Part shown: piece by piece, positions 27,869 to 37,208 of the stretch
Numbering within the stretch: position 1 is the stretch's first letter
Layout of the letters: each line of letters opens with the position of its first letter
The notes under the pieces: model-generated
Seen by the model: the letters and a program-made list of their open reading frames with translations, nothing else
What the model was told of the DNA's origin: nothing
The model's database searches: none
Translations under genes and position numbers: made by a program
From: an uncultured Anaeromyxobacter sp.
GTDB taxonomy: Bacteria; Myxococcota; Myxococcia; Myxococcales; Anaeromyxobacteraceae
Assembly (NCBI GenBank): GCA_903855945.1
Contig: CAIOAK010000108.1
Location: 38,453 to 102,452 of the forward strand
Length of the DNA: 64,000 nt
Direction of reading: 5' to 3'

Positions 27869-30063
27869 CCTAGCGGGGGAGCGGCCGGGATCTCCACACG
27901 GAAAGTGGAGCCCAGGCCCACCTCGCTCTCGACGGTGAGCGTCCCTCCGTGGGACATCGCGATGGAACGGCACAGGGCGAGCCCCAGGCCCAGCCCCCGC
28001 CCTTCTCCAGTCGGCCGGGTCGTGTAGAAGAAGTCGAAGATCTTCTCCCGCATCTCGTACGGGATTCCCACCCCGTTGTCGGTGACGTCGAGTCGCGCCA
28101 TCCCGGGCGAACCGGGTCCGATCCGGACCAGGACGGTGTCCCGCTCCCCATTCGGGGTCGCCTTGGCAGCGTTGCTGATGAGGCTCACCACGAGCTGATG
28201 GAGCAGTCCGCGGGAGGCCAGGATGTCGGGAGCGCCCTCGTCGTCCACCTGGAGGGTGATCGTCTGCCAGGTCTCGGCGGGGATCCCCCTCTTCGCCTCT
28301 GCGACGACCGAGCGCAGGCTCGTCCGCTCCCGCTGGGAGTTCGGGCTCGCGAAGCGGGCCATGTCCTTCACGATCCGCTCGATCCGCCTGCCGCACTCCT
28401 GCGCGTCCTCGAGCGATTCCCGGGCCTCGCCGAGGCGGCTGGCTTCCCGGCGCCGGTCGATCGCCCCATCCCCCTCCAGGACCTTCCCGAGACCCGCGAG
28501 GATCTCGAGCGCCAGCGCCTGGCCGGAGATCACCGCGGCGAGCGGGTTGTTGATCTCGTGGGAGACGCCCGACACGAGGGTGCCCATCGCGGCGAGCCGG
28601 GCACCGAGGGCGAGCTGCTTGTCGGCCTCGCGCTGCCGGGTGACGTCGATCATGACCCCGACGAACCCGGAGGACCCCGGCTCCTCCCCCCGGATCGGGG
28701 CGGCGTGGATCTGCATGAGGACGACCTCCCCGTCCGGCCTCACGAGCCGGTGCTCGGTCGAGTGGACCCGCCTCTCGGCGACGGCCTCGCGCCACTCCCG
28801 GAACACCCGCTCCCTGTCCTCCGGGTGGACGTCCTCGTGCCAGGCCCGCCCGCGCCGGTCCTCGGGCTTCTGACCCAGGATCTCGGAGGCGGCCCGGTTC
28901 AGGTAGACGTTCGACCCGCTGCCATCGGCCCGGAAGATCCCGATCGGCGCCGACTCGGCCATGGCGCGGAAGCTGGCCTCGCTCTCCCGCAACGCCTCCG
29001 ACTTCCGCTGCGCCTCCTCCAGGCTCCTGCGGTCGGCCTCCTGGGCGGCCCGAAGCGCGGAGACTGCCGTCCGGCGCTTCTGGTGGATGAAGAGGCCGAC
29101 GACGGCCGCGAGCGCGACGATCCCCAGGATGAGGCTCCGCTCCCTCGCCTCCTTGCGCCACGGCGCGAACATGGCGTCCGTCTCCCGGCCGAGAGCGGCG
29201 ACCAGGAAGCTGTCGGTCGCGCCGATGGTCGGCCGGATGGTCCGGAGCACGACGAGCGATTCCTTGCCCGTCGTCTTGAGGACGGTGGTGTAGGAGGAGA
29301 CCAACCTCCCGCTCCGGACGTGTCGGGCGAAGGCCGTGTCGGGCGGCTCCGCGAGGTTCATCCCCACGATGCCCTTCGGATCCGGGATCCGGTAGATCAC
29401 CGTCCCGTCGCCGTGCACCATGGAGGCGGACATGTCGGTCGCGTACCGCGTCGACTCGAGCAGGAGCGCGAAGTAGGCCGGATCGATGACGGCCAGCACG
29501 TAGCCGTCGAAGCCGCCCTTCTCGTCGACGACGGCCCTTCCCATGGCGATGGCCCAGTTCCCCAGGGGCGTCGTGAAGGGGGGCGAGACGAAGACCAGGG
29601 ACGGGTCGGGGCGCGCCCGGATGGTGCGGTACCGCTCCCCCTCGTGCATGTCCTGGCCGACCAGCTCCTTCAGGTTGCTCGCCACGATGCGCCCTTCCCG
29701 ATCCACGAGCAGGAACGAGCGCACGCCGGACATGGAGGAGACGAGCACCTGCATCCGCTGGTCCATCCGACGGAGGCCGTCGGCGCGCGCCCGGAGCTCG
29801 GGGACCTCGGCGCGGATGGCGTCGAGGGCATTCACCGTCGCCTCGAAGCGAGGGGCGAGGTTCTTCTCGACGATGCCGGTTCCGTGCTCCAGCCGGCTCC
29901 GCTCCTGGGCCTCGACCGCCTGACGGGACTGGTGGATGTCGAACCCGACGTAGGCGCCGAAGGCGAAGAGGACCAGGCCCATCGCGGCCCACTCCAGGAC
30001 GGCCCGGGCGACCGGCTCCGCCTTGGCCGCTCCCTTCCCCTTCACCTCGGCGTCCCCGCTCAT
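27865..30063 (-). CDS. membrane sensor histidine kinase with extracytoplasmic (dCACHE-like) sensor and PAS
   Basis: 732 residues. TM1 lies at about 22-42, and a periplasmic sensor of about 280 residues with the two-strand PAS-like CACHE pattern (RSFLLVDREGRIVASNLKEL, FDGYVLAVIDPAYF) comes next. TM2 is at about 310-328. A PAS/PAC (about 355-480, RAMAESAPIGIFRADGSG), HisKA with VSHEINNPLAAV and a HATPase with NAAKATPNGE, DNGVGIP and GLGLGLALC follow. No receiver is present. It sits between an RsbQ-like hydrolase and a hybrid kinase, with ATGA junctions to both. Confidence 0.93.
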   Translation of the reverse strand: MSGDAEVKGKGAAKAEPVARAVLEWAAMGLVLFAFGAYVGFDIHQSRQAVEAQERSRLEHGTGIVEKNLAPRFEATVNALDAIRAEVPELRARADGLRRMDQRMQVLVSSMSGVRSFLLVDREGRIVASNLKELVGQDMHEGERYRTIRARPDPSLVFVSPPFTTPLGNWAIAMGRAVVDEKGGFDGYVLAVIDPAYFALLLESTRYATDMSASMVHGDGTVIYRIPDPKGIVGMNLAEPPDTAFARHVRSGRLVSSYTTVLKTTGKESLVVLRTIRPTIGATDSFLVAALGRETDAMFAPWRKEARERSLILGIVALAAVVGLFIHQKRRTAVSALRAAQEADRRSLEEAQRKSEALRESEASFRAMAESAPIGIFRADGSGSNVYLNRAASEILGQKPEDRRGRAWHEDVHPEDRERVFREWREAVAERRVHSTEHRLVRPDGEVVLMQIHAAPIRGEEPGSSGFVGVMIDVTRQREADKQLALGARLAAMGTLVSGVSHEINNPLAAVISGQALALEILAGLGKVLEGDGAIDRRREASRLGEARESLEDAQECGRRIERIVKDMARFASPNSQRERTSLRSVVAEAKRGIPAETWQTITLQVDDEGAPDILASRGLLHQLVVSLISNAAKATPNGERDTVLVRIGPGSPGMARLDVTDNGVGIPYEMREKIFDFFYTTRPTGEGRGLGLGLALCRSIAMSHGGTLTVESEVGLGSTFRVEIPAAPPLG

Positions 30064-30866
30064 CCGAGCCAGGAACGCATGGCGGCGATGACCCCCCGGG
30101 GCGCCGTGAGGTGCGGAAGGTGGCCCGCGGTGTTCACCTCCACGAGCGTGCTGCCCGCGATGCTCCGATGCAGGAACTCGGCCGCCTCCCGGGGCACCGC
30201 CACGTCCCGCTTCGTCTGGAGGAGGAGAGTCGGGAGGTGGAGGCGAACGACGTCCTTCCGGTGGTCCGACTGGAAGATGGAACGTGCGACGGCCTGGGCG
30301 ACGTCGGGCCGGATGGCGCCCAGGGTCTTCGCGAAATCCGCACCGGGCTCGGCGTTCACCTCGCCACCCATCACGAGCGGCGCGAACCCCGAGACCCACG
30401 CCTGGTAGCTGGAGGTCATCGCGGCGTACAAACCGTCGAGGTCGGCCTGCGTGAAGCCCCCCCGGTAGTCGTCGTCGTCGAGGTAGCGCGCCGACGCGCC
30501 GATGAGGACGAGCCGGGAGAAGAGCTCGGGGCGCTTGAGCGCGGCGAGCACCGCTACCATCCCCCCCATCGAGTGGCCAACGAGCACCGCGTCCCGGAGA
30601 TCCAGGGCGGTGCAGACATCGAGCAGGTCGTGGGCGTAGGCCTCGAGGCCCGCGTACCGATCCGGGTCGAAAGCCTCCTCGCTGCTGCTCCCGGCCCCCG
30701 CGTGGTCATAGAGGACGACCCGGTAGTCCGGGAAGAAGGCCCGCGAGACCGGCTTCCAGGCCGACTGGTCGGTGCCGAAACCGTGGACGAAGACCATCGT
30801 GCGGGGCGCGCTGGGATTGCCCAGGACCCGGACGGCGTGTCGCTTCAACAGGTTGGAATCATCCAT
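30060..30866 (-). CDS. RsbQ/KAI2-type alpha/beta hydrolase
   Basis: 268 residues. The sequence follows the Bacillus subtilis RsbQ pattern closely: HGFGTDQSAW, the acidic GYAQDVLD-like AYAHDLLDVCTALDL, nucleophile VGHSMGG (Ser99), RPELFSRLVLIG, YLDDDDYRGGF, Asp221 and His249 in TAGHLPH. In Bacillus the hydrolase RsbQ acts upstream of the PAS phosphatase RsbP in energy-stress signalling. Related plant D14/KAI2 receptors hydrolyse and sense butenolides. Here it heads an operon with a PAS sensor kinase and a hybrid kinase, so a ligand-hydrolysing signalling role is inferred. Confidence 0.88.
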   Translation of the reverse strand: MDDSNLLKRHAVRVLGNPSAPRTMVFVHGFGTDQSAWKPVSRAFFPDYRVVLYDHAGAGSSSEEAFDPDRYAGLEAYAHDLLDVCTALDLRDAVLVGHSMGGMVAVLAALKRPELFSRLVLIGASARYLDDDDYRGGFTQADLDGLYAAMTSSYQAWVSGFAPLVMGGEVNAEPGADFAKTLGAIRPDVAQAVARSIFQSDHRKDVVRLHLPTLLLQTKRDVAVPREAAEFLHRSIAGSTLVEVNTAGHLPHLTAPRGVIAAMRSWLG

Positions 30867-30992
30867 GCCCGCACGACCTTTCCGCTCCCCTGGCGGGTAC
30901 GGATACTCCTCCACCGGAGGCGCCGCATGCAAGCGCCCTTGACCAGGACCGACGCGCCGGTCCAATGATCCGGTTCCGGAGAGTCAATCGCC

Positions 30993-32171
30993 ATGGAAAA
31001 GATCGCCTTCCGCTGGGACGACCCGCTGCAGCTCGACGACCTCCTCACGCCGGAGGAGCGGCTCGTGCGGGATTCGGCACGGGACTACTGCCAGGAGAAG
31101 CTGATGCCCCGGGTGCTCATGGCCAACCGGCACGAGCACTTCGACCGGGCCATCCTCTCCGAGATGGGGGAACTCGGCCTCCTCGGTCCGACCATCCAGG
31201 GATACGGCTGCGCCGGCACGACCTACGTCGCCTACGGCCTCGTGGCCCGCGAGGTGGAGCGGGTGGACTCGGGCTACCGCTCGGCCATGAGCGTCCAGTC
31301 GAGCCTGGTCATGCACCCCATCTTCACCTACGGTGACGAGGCGCAGCGGCAGAAGTACCTCCCGCGGCTCGCCACCGGTGAGCTGGTGGGCTGCTTCGGC
31401 CTCACCGAGCCGGACGCCGGCTCCGACCCCGGCGGCATGCGCACCCGGGCCCGTCGCAAGGGCAAGGGCTTCGTCCTCGACGGCACCAAGACCTGGATCA
31501 CCAACTCCCCCGTCGCCGACGTCTTCGTGGTCTGGGCCAAGGACGACGAGGGGCAGGTCCGCGGCTTCGTCCTCGAGAAGGGCATGGCCGGACTCTCCGC
31601 ACCCAGGATCGAGGGCAAGTTCAGCCTGCGCGCCTCCGACACCGGCATGATCGTGATGGACGGCGTCGAGGTGGGCGAGGAGGCGCTGCTGCCCAACGTC
31701 TCCGGATTGAAGGGGCCGCTCGGCTGCCTCACCCGGGCCCGCTACGGCATCGCCTGGGGCGCGATGGGCGCCGCCGAGTTCTGCTGGCACGCGGCGCGGA
31801 CCTACACGCTCGACCGCAAGCAGTTCGGCCGGCCGCTCGCCGCCACCCAGCTCGTCCAGCTCAAGCTCGCCAACATGATGACCGAGATCACCCTGGGCCT
31901 GCACGCCTGCCTGCGGGTGGGTCACCTCATGGACGAACACCGGGAGACCCCGGAGATGGTCTCGCTCATCAAGCGCAACAACGCCGGCAAGGCCCTCGAC
32001 ATCGCCCGCATGGCCCGCGACATGCACGGCGGCAACGGGATCGCCGACGAGTACCACGTCATCCGGCACGTCATGAACCTCGAGGCCGTCAACACCTACG
32101 AGGGCACCCACGACATCCACGCGCTGATCCTGGGCCGCGCACAGACCGGGATCCAGGCGTTCGGGCCCTGA
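30993..32171 (+). CDS. gcdH: glutaryl-CoA dehydrogenase
   Basis: 392 residues. An FAD-dependent acyl-CoA dehydrogenase that oxidatively decarboxylates glutaryl-CoA to crotonyl-CoA in lysine, tryptophan and benzoyl-CoA type degradation. Supporting blocks are the [22 protein letters not shown] segment shared by GCDH proteins, [17 protein letters not shown], and catalytic Glu370 in [17 protein letters not shown], at the position known for this subfamily. The gene is monocistronic in this window and diverges from the RsbQ-like operon. Confidence 0.93.
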   Translation: MEKIAFRWDDPLQLDDLLTPEERLVRDSARDYCQEKLMPRVLMANRHEHFDRAILSEMGELGLLGPTIQGYGCAGTTYVAYGLVAREVERVDSGYRSAMSVQSSLVMHPIFTYGDEAQRQKYLPRLATGELVGCFGLTEPDAGSDPGGMRTRARRKGKGFVLDGTKTWITNSPVADVFVVWAKDDEGQVRGFVLEKGMAGLSAPRIEGKFSLRASDTGMIVMDGVEVGEEALLPNVSGLKGPLGCLTRARYGIAWGAMGAAEFCWHAARTYTLDRKQFGRPLAATQLVQLKLANMMTEITLGLHACLRVGHLMDEHRETPEMVSLIKRNNAGKALDIARMARDMHGGNGIADEYHVIRHVMNLEAVNTYEGTHDIHALILGRAQTGIQAFGP

Positions 32172-32188
32172 GGGCGGGAGACCCGCCC
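32172..32188. terminator. possible bidirectional terminator hairpin
   Basis: GGGCGGG (32172-32178), AGA, CCCGCCC (32182-32188) form a perfect 7-bp stem between the convergent gcdH and cytidine deaminase genes. There is no T tract, so the assignment rests on position. Confidence 0.45.
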
Positions 32189-32194
32189 CCCGGG

Positions 32195-33205
32195 TCACTG
32201 CCTCGTCGCCAGGTAGGACTCGAGGGAGACCCGCCCGTTGATGGAGCGGAGGACCAGCCGGCTCGCGTCCTCCTGGCTGATGGTCCCGACGTTCGCCTGC
32301 ACCAGCACCGCCCGCCGGATGTCGTCGAAGCTGCGCCCGGTGAAGTTGTAGATCGCCAGCGCGGCCTGCATGGGCGACATGCTCGGGCTGTAGGCCGCGT
32401 TCTCCGCGTAGCGGCCGGCCGCCACCACGCCGTCGGCCGACTCGATGGAGACGCCGGCGTAGCTGAGCGTGTAGGGGGAGTAGCTGGCGGAGGCCCCGGC
32501 CAGCGCGGCCGCGATCGTGGCGTCCCCCGCGGCCGGGGCGAGCGTCAGGGGCTGGAGGCTCGGGGACATGAGCGCTCCCTTCACGCCCAGGTCGCTCGGG
32601 CCGAAGGCCTTGGGCAGGAGGTCGAGCAACTTCACTGGCTGTGAATCCTGGAGGAGGACGACCAGGTTCGCGGCCGTGGCCAGCTCGTTGAGGAACTGCC
32701 GGCAGTATCCGCAGGGGGCCGCGGTGATGGCGATGGAGTCCAGCCCGGTCTCCCCGTGCACCCAGGCGTTCATGACCGCCGACTGCTCCCCGTGCACGGA
32801 GTTGCTCAGGGGCTGGCCGAGGAACTCCAGGTTGCAGCCGAAGTACATGGCCCCGCTCGAGCCGATGGCGACCGCGCCCACGTTGTAGTGGGAGATGGGA
32901 GTCCTCGCGTAGACCCGGGCCAGGTTGACGAGCGCGAGCGCCGTGTCGCGCGGGCTGGTGGAGAGGGCCGCCCCGACCTCCAGGGCCTGGGCCCGGGAGA
33001 CGACCCCGGCGAATCCGGGCGCCAGCACGATCCTGCGCAGCACCGGGCGGGCGGCCTCCGGGTAGGTCTCGATGGCGGCCTCGAGGTCCTTCAGCAGGTT
33101 CTCCGAGGCCCCCGCCGGCTGGGTTCCGGCCGCGGCCTTGCAGCCGACGTTCCCCGTGAGCATCGCTCCGACGAGCAGCATCGTGACGCAGGGTGTCCTG
33201 AACAT
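32195..33205 (-). CDS. cytidine deaminase with lipoprotein signal peptide
   Basis: 336 residues. The N-terminus (MLLVGAMLTGNVGC) is a lipobox with Cys22, so the enzyme should be exported and acylated. The rest aligns by motif with the two-domain Escherichia coli-type Cdd: FGCNLEFLG (substrate Asn and Glu), His138 and Glu140 in VHGEQSAVM, and PCGYC with zinc ligands Cys165 and Cys168. A second, inactive-looking domain at about 240-330 includes AYSPSMSPMQAALAIYNF. It would convert cytidine to uridine, apparently outside the cytoplasm. The start codon and signal are the only reading-frame option near 33205. Confidence 0.85.
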   Translation of the reverse strand: MFRTPCVTMLLVGAMLTGNVGCKAAAGTQPAGASENLLKDLEAAIETYPEAARPVLRRIVLAPGFAGVVSRAQALEVGAALSTSPRDTALALVNLARVYARTPISHYNVGAVAIGSSGAMYFGCNLEFLGQPLSNSVHGEQSAVMNAWVHGETGLDSIAITAAPCGYCRQFLNELATAANLVVLLQDSQPVKLLDLLPKAFGPSDLGVKGALMSPSLQPLTLAPAAGDATIAAALAGASASYSPYTLSYAGVSIESADGVVAAGRYAENAAYSPSMSPMQAALAIYNFTGRSFDDIRRAVLVQANVGTISQEDASRLVLRSINGRVSLESYLATRQ

Positions 33206-33276
33206 GGCTGGCTCCTACCACGCGGATTCACGGTCGAAACCCGTGGCCTTCGCCGTGACATGCGCGGCTCGACGCA

Positions 33277-35400
33277 CTATGGGCTCAGCTGAACATCCGC
33301 GACGGTCACGGTCGGGGTGTCCCCCGCCGAGCCGTAGAGCTTGAGGTACGACGCGGTCGAGCCGGCGGGGAGCGTCACGGTGGCGCCTCCCGTGCCCTGC
33401 GAGAGGAGGTCGAGCGCGGGGGAGTAGACCTTCCACGCACCGGTCGTCGCGAGGGTGACGGAGGCGGCGGTGGCCCCGGAGACGACGGCGCGCCACTCCG
33501 CGTAGCCCTCCGCCCCGACGGTCACCTTGCCGGACTGCCCGCGCGCGATCACCGGCACGGTCCCCTGCGGGCGCAGCACGTACCCCTCGTACCGGGCCCA
33601 CTCCTCGCCGGCGCGGGGCTCGATCCGGAAATCGCCCTCGTCCCGGTCGAGGAGGAACATGCGAGCGACCCGGTCGTCGGTGGAGGGATCGACCAGGTTG
33701 GTGCTCTTCTCCCCGGAGCCGCCCGCCTCGGACGAGACGGCGAGCAGCCCGTCCAGGCCGTCTACCGTCCGGAGCGTGAGCCGGGGTCTAACGTCGCCGA
33801 GCGAGTAGACGACGTCGCTGGCAAGCTCGTTGACCACGAGCCAGGATCGGCCGACGCGGTCGGTCCATGCCGCCGAGAGCGGCCGGACGGGCGACACGCC
33901 CTCCCCGGCGACGAGCTGGAGCCGGTAATGGCCGGCGGCGAAGGGGGCGCGCCGGGCGAGGAAGCTCCTCCCGCCTGCCGTGACGGCCGAGTAGGCGACG
34001 CCCGGCCTCGCGTCGCTGGCCCACCACCCGTCCTGGCGCAGCGAGAGCCCCTCGAGCTCGGGCTCCCATGCCGCGCCGTTCCAGGCCTGGAGCGTGAGCG
34101 TGCCGCCGGCTCCCGGGCTCACCCGGCGCAGGCTGTTCGACTTCGCCCACATCCGGGTCATCGCAGCGGTGGCCTCCGCCGGGACGGCGGCCGCCACCGG
34201 GCTGACGTCGGTCATCGGCGCGGGCATCGCCGCGATCCGCTTCCGCTCCACGAGCTCCCGCAGGAGGATCCGCTCGGCCACGACCAGGGGGTCGGCGCCC
34301 GGCCTGTCGGTGCCCTCGCGGCCAGCCGCGATGGCGGTGACGGCGAGCCGCTCCCCGGGAAGGACGACGAAGGCGGTGGTGTACATCCGGGTGCCGCCGC
34401 TCTTGTACCAGGCCGGGATCCCGACCACGTCGAGCCCCGGCTCCGCGACGGTGTCCCACCCGAGCCCCCACCGGAAGGCCGGGGGCACCGGGTGGAAGGT
34501 CTCCACCGCCTGGTCGGCGGCCATCGCGCTCACCGACGCCTCCGAGACGATCCGCGTCCCGCCGTACGCGCCCCCTCCGATGAAGAGGGCAGCCAGCCGC
34601 CCCATGTCACCAGGAGTGGAATAGAGGCCGCCGGACGCGTAGGTGTTCGTGTACTCCTGCCCCGTGACCGCGCCCCCCGCGTAGGTCCGCGCGAACGATC
34701 CCGCGGGGAGCGGGGAGGTCGGGACCGCGCTGCGGGTCATGCCGAGCGGCGTGAAGATCTCGTCCTGGACGTACTGCGCGAAGCTCTTCCCGGTGACGGC
34801 CTGGACGAGCGGCTCGATCAGGGTGAACCCGTCGTTCGTGTAGACGTTCATGTATCCCGGCGCGTGCTTGAGCCCCTGGTGCGCCAGCGAGGCGAGCGTC
34901 TGGGACCCGTAATCCACGTACGGCGAGAAGGTGAACAGGTTCGGGGCCTCGGTCCCGCCGATCCCCGAGGTGTGGTTCAGGAGCATGCGCACGGTGATCC
35001 GCGCGTACTCCGGCGACTGCATCCGGAAGCCGGGCACGTACTTCACGTAGGGCTCGTCGAGCGCGACCTTGCCCTGGTCCACGAGCCGCATCACGGCGAG
35101 GGTCGCGAACATCTTGCTCGCCGATCCGATGCAGTACATCGTGTCGGCGGTGGGCGCCGTCCTCGTCGCCGGGTCGGCGTAGCCGAACCCCTGCGCCCAC
35201 TGGACCCGCTCGCCGTCCGCGATCGCGATCGAGAGCGAGACCGCGTCGCTCTTCGCGAGCAGGTCCGCCGCCGCGGCCCGCGCCTCGGCGATGGTGGCGT
35301 CGTGGACCGTGATCTTCGCGGTCGAGGCGGTGCTGCAGGCGGCCCCCAGGAGCGCGACCGCGGCGAGAACCCACCGATACCTGCGATGTCCACGAAGCAT
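33277..35400 (-). CDS. serine hydrolase (beta-lactamase class C/penicillin-binding-like) lipoprotein
   Basis: 707 residues, lipobox Cys22 (LLGAAC). The class C beta-lactamase-like domain (about 35-380) has SxxK as S93-A-S-K96, YTN, and LLNHTSGIGG, with GLYSTPGDMGRL typical of the family. About 300 further residues are beta-rich, of unknown fold, and include strands such as WEPELEGLSLRQDGWW, perhaps for substrate docking. The family includes esterases and D-Ala-D-Ala peptidases, so drug hydrolysis should not be assumed. The long C-terminal extension is unusual. Confidence 0.87.
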   Translation of the reverse strand: MLRGHRRYRWVLAAVALLGAACSTASTAKITVHDATIAEARAAAADLLAKSDAVSLSIAIADGERVQWAQGFGYADPATRTAPTADTMYCIGSASKMFATLAVMRLVDQGKVALDEPYVKYVPGFRMQSPEYARITVRMLLNHTSGIGGTEAPNLFTFSPYVDYGSQTLASLAHQGLKHAPGYMNVYTNDGFTLIEPLVQAVTGKSFAQYVQDEIFTPLGMTRSAVPTSPLPAGSFARTYAGGAVTGQEYTNTYASGGLYSTPGDMGRLAALFIGGGAYGGTRIVSEASVSAMAADQAVETFHPVPPAFRWGLGWDTVAEPGLDVVGIPAWYKSGGTRMYTTAFVVLPGERLAVTAIAAGREGTDRPGADPLVVAERILLRELVERKRIAAMPAPMTDVSPVAAAVPAEATAAMTRMWAKSNSLRRVSPGAGGTLTLQAWNGAAWEPELEGLSLRQDGWWASDARPGVAYSAVTAGGRSFLARRAPFAAGHYRLQLVAGEGVSPVRPLSAAWTDRVGRSWLVVNELASDVVYSLGDVRPRLTLRTVDGLDGLLAVSSEAGGSGEKSTNLVDPSTDDRVARMFLLDRDEGDFRIEPRAGEEWARYEGYVLRPQGTVPVIARGQSGKVTVGAEGYAEWRAVVSGATAASVTLATTGAWKVYSPALDLLSQGTGGATVTLPAGSTASYLKLYGSAGDTPTVTVADVQLSP

Positions 35401-35484
35401 GACCCCTCCCCTCGGGTGATTGTCGCGCCCTCTCCGCCCTACCCGGAACGCCCCTTCCGGGGCCAGAAGTGGTAGGGAGCAGGC

Positions 35485-36126
35485 ATGAGCACGATCGGAA
35501 AATTCGGCGAGGAGGTCGAGGGCTACCGCATCCCCGTGCTGAACGAGCGGGAGATCCGCGCGGCCGCCGGGATCCTCTTCGCCCTCATGTTCTCGGCCAT
35601 CGCGGCGGCGGCCCTCAAGGGAAGCTTCGTACTCCTGAAGTACGCCATCGCCATCTTCCTGCCCGACATGCTCATCCGCGTGCTCTTGAGCCCGAGGTAC
35701 TCCCCCACCCTGATCCTGGGGCGGCTCATCGTCCGCAACCAGGTGCCGGAGTACGTGGGGGCCCGCCAGAAGAAGTTCGCCTGGATCATCGGCGTGGCGC
35801 TCGCGTCGGTGATGTTCGTCCTGGTGAACGTGCTCAACACCTACAGCCCGATCTCCGGGATCATCTGCCTGCTCTGCCTCGTCTTCCTCTTCTGCGAGAC
35901 GGCCTTCGGCATCTGCATCGGCTGCAAGCTCTACGCGCTCGTCTCCCGACAGAAGCCCGAGTACTGCCCCGGCGAGGTGTGCGAGGTGCGGGACCGCCAG
36001 GCGATCCAGCGGGTCTCGCCGGCGCAGCTCGCCGTCGTGCTGGGGCTCGTGGCCTACGTGGTGCTGGTGGTGGTGCTCTTCCAGGCCGGCTATCGCGTGC
36101 CGCCGCACGCCCTGTTCGGCGGGTAG
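35485..36126 (+). CDS. DUF4395-family integral membrane protein
   Basis: 213 residues with four or five membrane segments. The N-terminus IPVLNEREIRAAAGILFALMF, the middle SPRYSPTLILGRLIVRN and the cysteine-containing GICIGCKLYALVSRQKPEYC are the DUF4395 pattern. Its function is unknown; in many bacteria members lie near thiosulfate or sulfur-transfer genes, but no such neighbour is visible here. The gene diverges from the serine hydrolase with an 84-nt gap. Confidence 0.8.
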   Translation: MSTIGKFGEEVEGYRIPVLNEREIRAAAGILFALMFSAIAAAALKGSFVLLKYAIAIFLPDMLIRVLLSPRYSPTLILGRLIVRNQVPEYVGARQKKFAWIIGVALASVMFVLVNVLNTYSPISGIICLLCLVFLFCETAFGICIGCKLYALVSRQKPEYCPGEVCEVRDRQAIQRVSPAQLAVVLGLVAYVVLVVVLFQAGYRVPPHALFGG

Positions 36127-36227
36127 GCAAGCCCGGCCGGCCGTCAGTGCCTCCGTCACGCGGGACTCCGCGAGTCGGGGGTAAGGTTACCGCCATCATG
36201 GGAGCCTCTCGTTTCGCTTCGGGATCG

Positions 36228-36923
36228 TCACTCCACCGGGAAGTCGAAGACCCGCTCCGGGTGGGGTTCTCCACGCAGGGTGAAGTGCCACCACTCCTCG
36301 GAGTAGGGTTCGAACCCGGCGTCCATCATCAGGGTGCGGAGCAGCATCCGGTTGGCGCGCTGCTGCGCGGTGATCCCCGGGAAGAGAGGGGCGGAGCGCG
36401 GCGAGAAGAGGTCGAAGGCGCCCCCCATGTCGAGCTCCTTCCCCTCCCCGTCCAGCGCGACCAGGGTGAGGTCCACCGTGCTGCCGCGCGAATGGCTCGA
36501 CCGCGCGGCGACGTATCCCAGCGGGATGATCTTCTCCTTCGGGACGTCCGGGTAGAACTCGGCCCGGGCCTTCGGGTCGTCGGGTTCCTTCGACCAGCGG
36601 ACGAAGTCGTCCACGGCGCGCTGCGGCCGGTAGCCGTCGAACACCTCGAGGCAGAGGCCGAAAGGGCGAAGCCGCGCCTGGACCTGGGCGAGCGCCTGCG
36701 CCGCCTCCTTCGTGAGGATGACCTTCGGGGCCAGGTAGCCCGCCACCGGGCGGCCGACGAAGTTGTGGCTCGACGCGTAGCGGACGTCGGTCTTGAGACC
36801 CGGCACGACCTCGTCGGCGTGGACGAATCCCGGCGGGAGCGGCGCCGCCTGCACGGTCCCGGTGGTGACCAGGAGTGCGAGGAGGAGGGCGAGAGCGAGA
36901 GGGGGGCGGGGATGAGTGTGCAT
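36228..36923 (-). CDS. ddpX: D-alanyl-D-alanine dipeptidase (VanX/DdpX type, M15 family)
   Basis: 231 residues with a signal peptide (ALLLALLVTTGTVQA). The zinc site is seen as SSHSRGSTVDLTL (SxHxxGxxxD with Thr in place of the common Ala) and the second histidine in EEWWHFTL. The VanX/DdpX core also has DVRYASSHNFVGRPV and EVFDGYRPQRAV. Exported DdpX-like enzymes recycle D-Ala-D-Ala from peptidoglycan; the cytoplasmic VanX form supports vancomycin resistance. The signal peptide and lack of vanH/vanA neighbours argue for peptidoglycan recycling. Confidence 0.9.
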   Translation of the reverse strand: MHTHPRPPLALALLLALLVTTGTVQAAPLPPGFVHADEVVPGLKTDVRYASSHNFVGRPVAGYLAPKVILTKEAAQALAQVQARLRPFGLCLEVFDGYRPQRAVDDFVRWSKEPDDPKARAEFYPDVPKEKIIPLGYVAARSSHSRGSTVDLTLVALDGEGKELDMGGAFDLFSPRSAPLFPGITAQQRANRMLLRTLMMDAGFEPYSEEWWHFTLRGEPHPERVFDFPVE

Positions 36924-37107
36924 TGTGGGGGGTGCTACGCCTCCCGGAGTTGGCGCAGGGGAACAGCGTGGAGCCGTTCACCGAACGGCAGGGTTTCCTG
37001 ACCGTCATATAGCACCACTCCCGACTTGAACGGTTACAAGCGCTTCGTCTTCATGAAGGCCTTCCGGCGAAGATGCGCGGCCTGCCCCAGGGTACTTCGA
37101 GCCGTAG

Positions 37108-37169
37108 AGGGTGGTGCACGGCTCGCTGGACAACCTGACGCCGGAGGAGTTCACTCGCAACTTCACACG
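37108..37169 (+). pseudogene. possible IS3-like transposase C-terminal remnant
   Basis: Between ddpX and the clostripain gene a short frame reads VVHGSLDNLTPEEFTRNF, which resembles the C-terminal HxSLGxLTPxEF end of IS3-type rve transposases. It is preceded by a stop at 37105 and has no remaining catalytic part. It can be coincidence, since only about 18 residues match in style. Confidence 0.3.
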
Positions 37170-37208
37170 ACCTGCGCCATTGGCGATCTGCGGTCGGACG
37201 GAGTGGCC

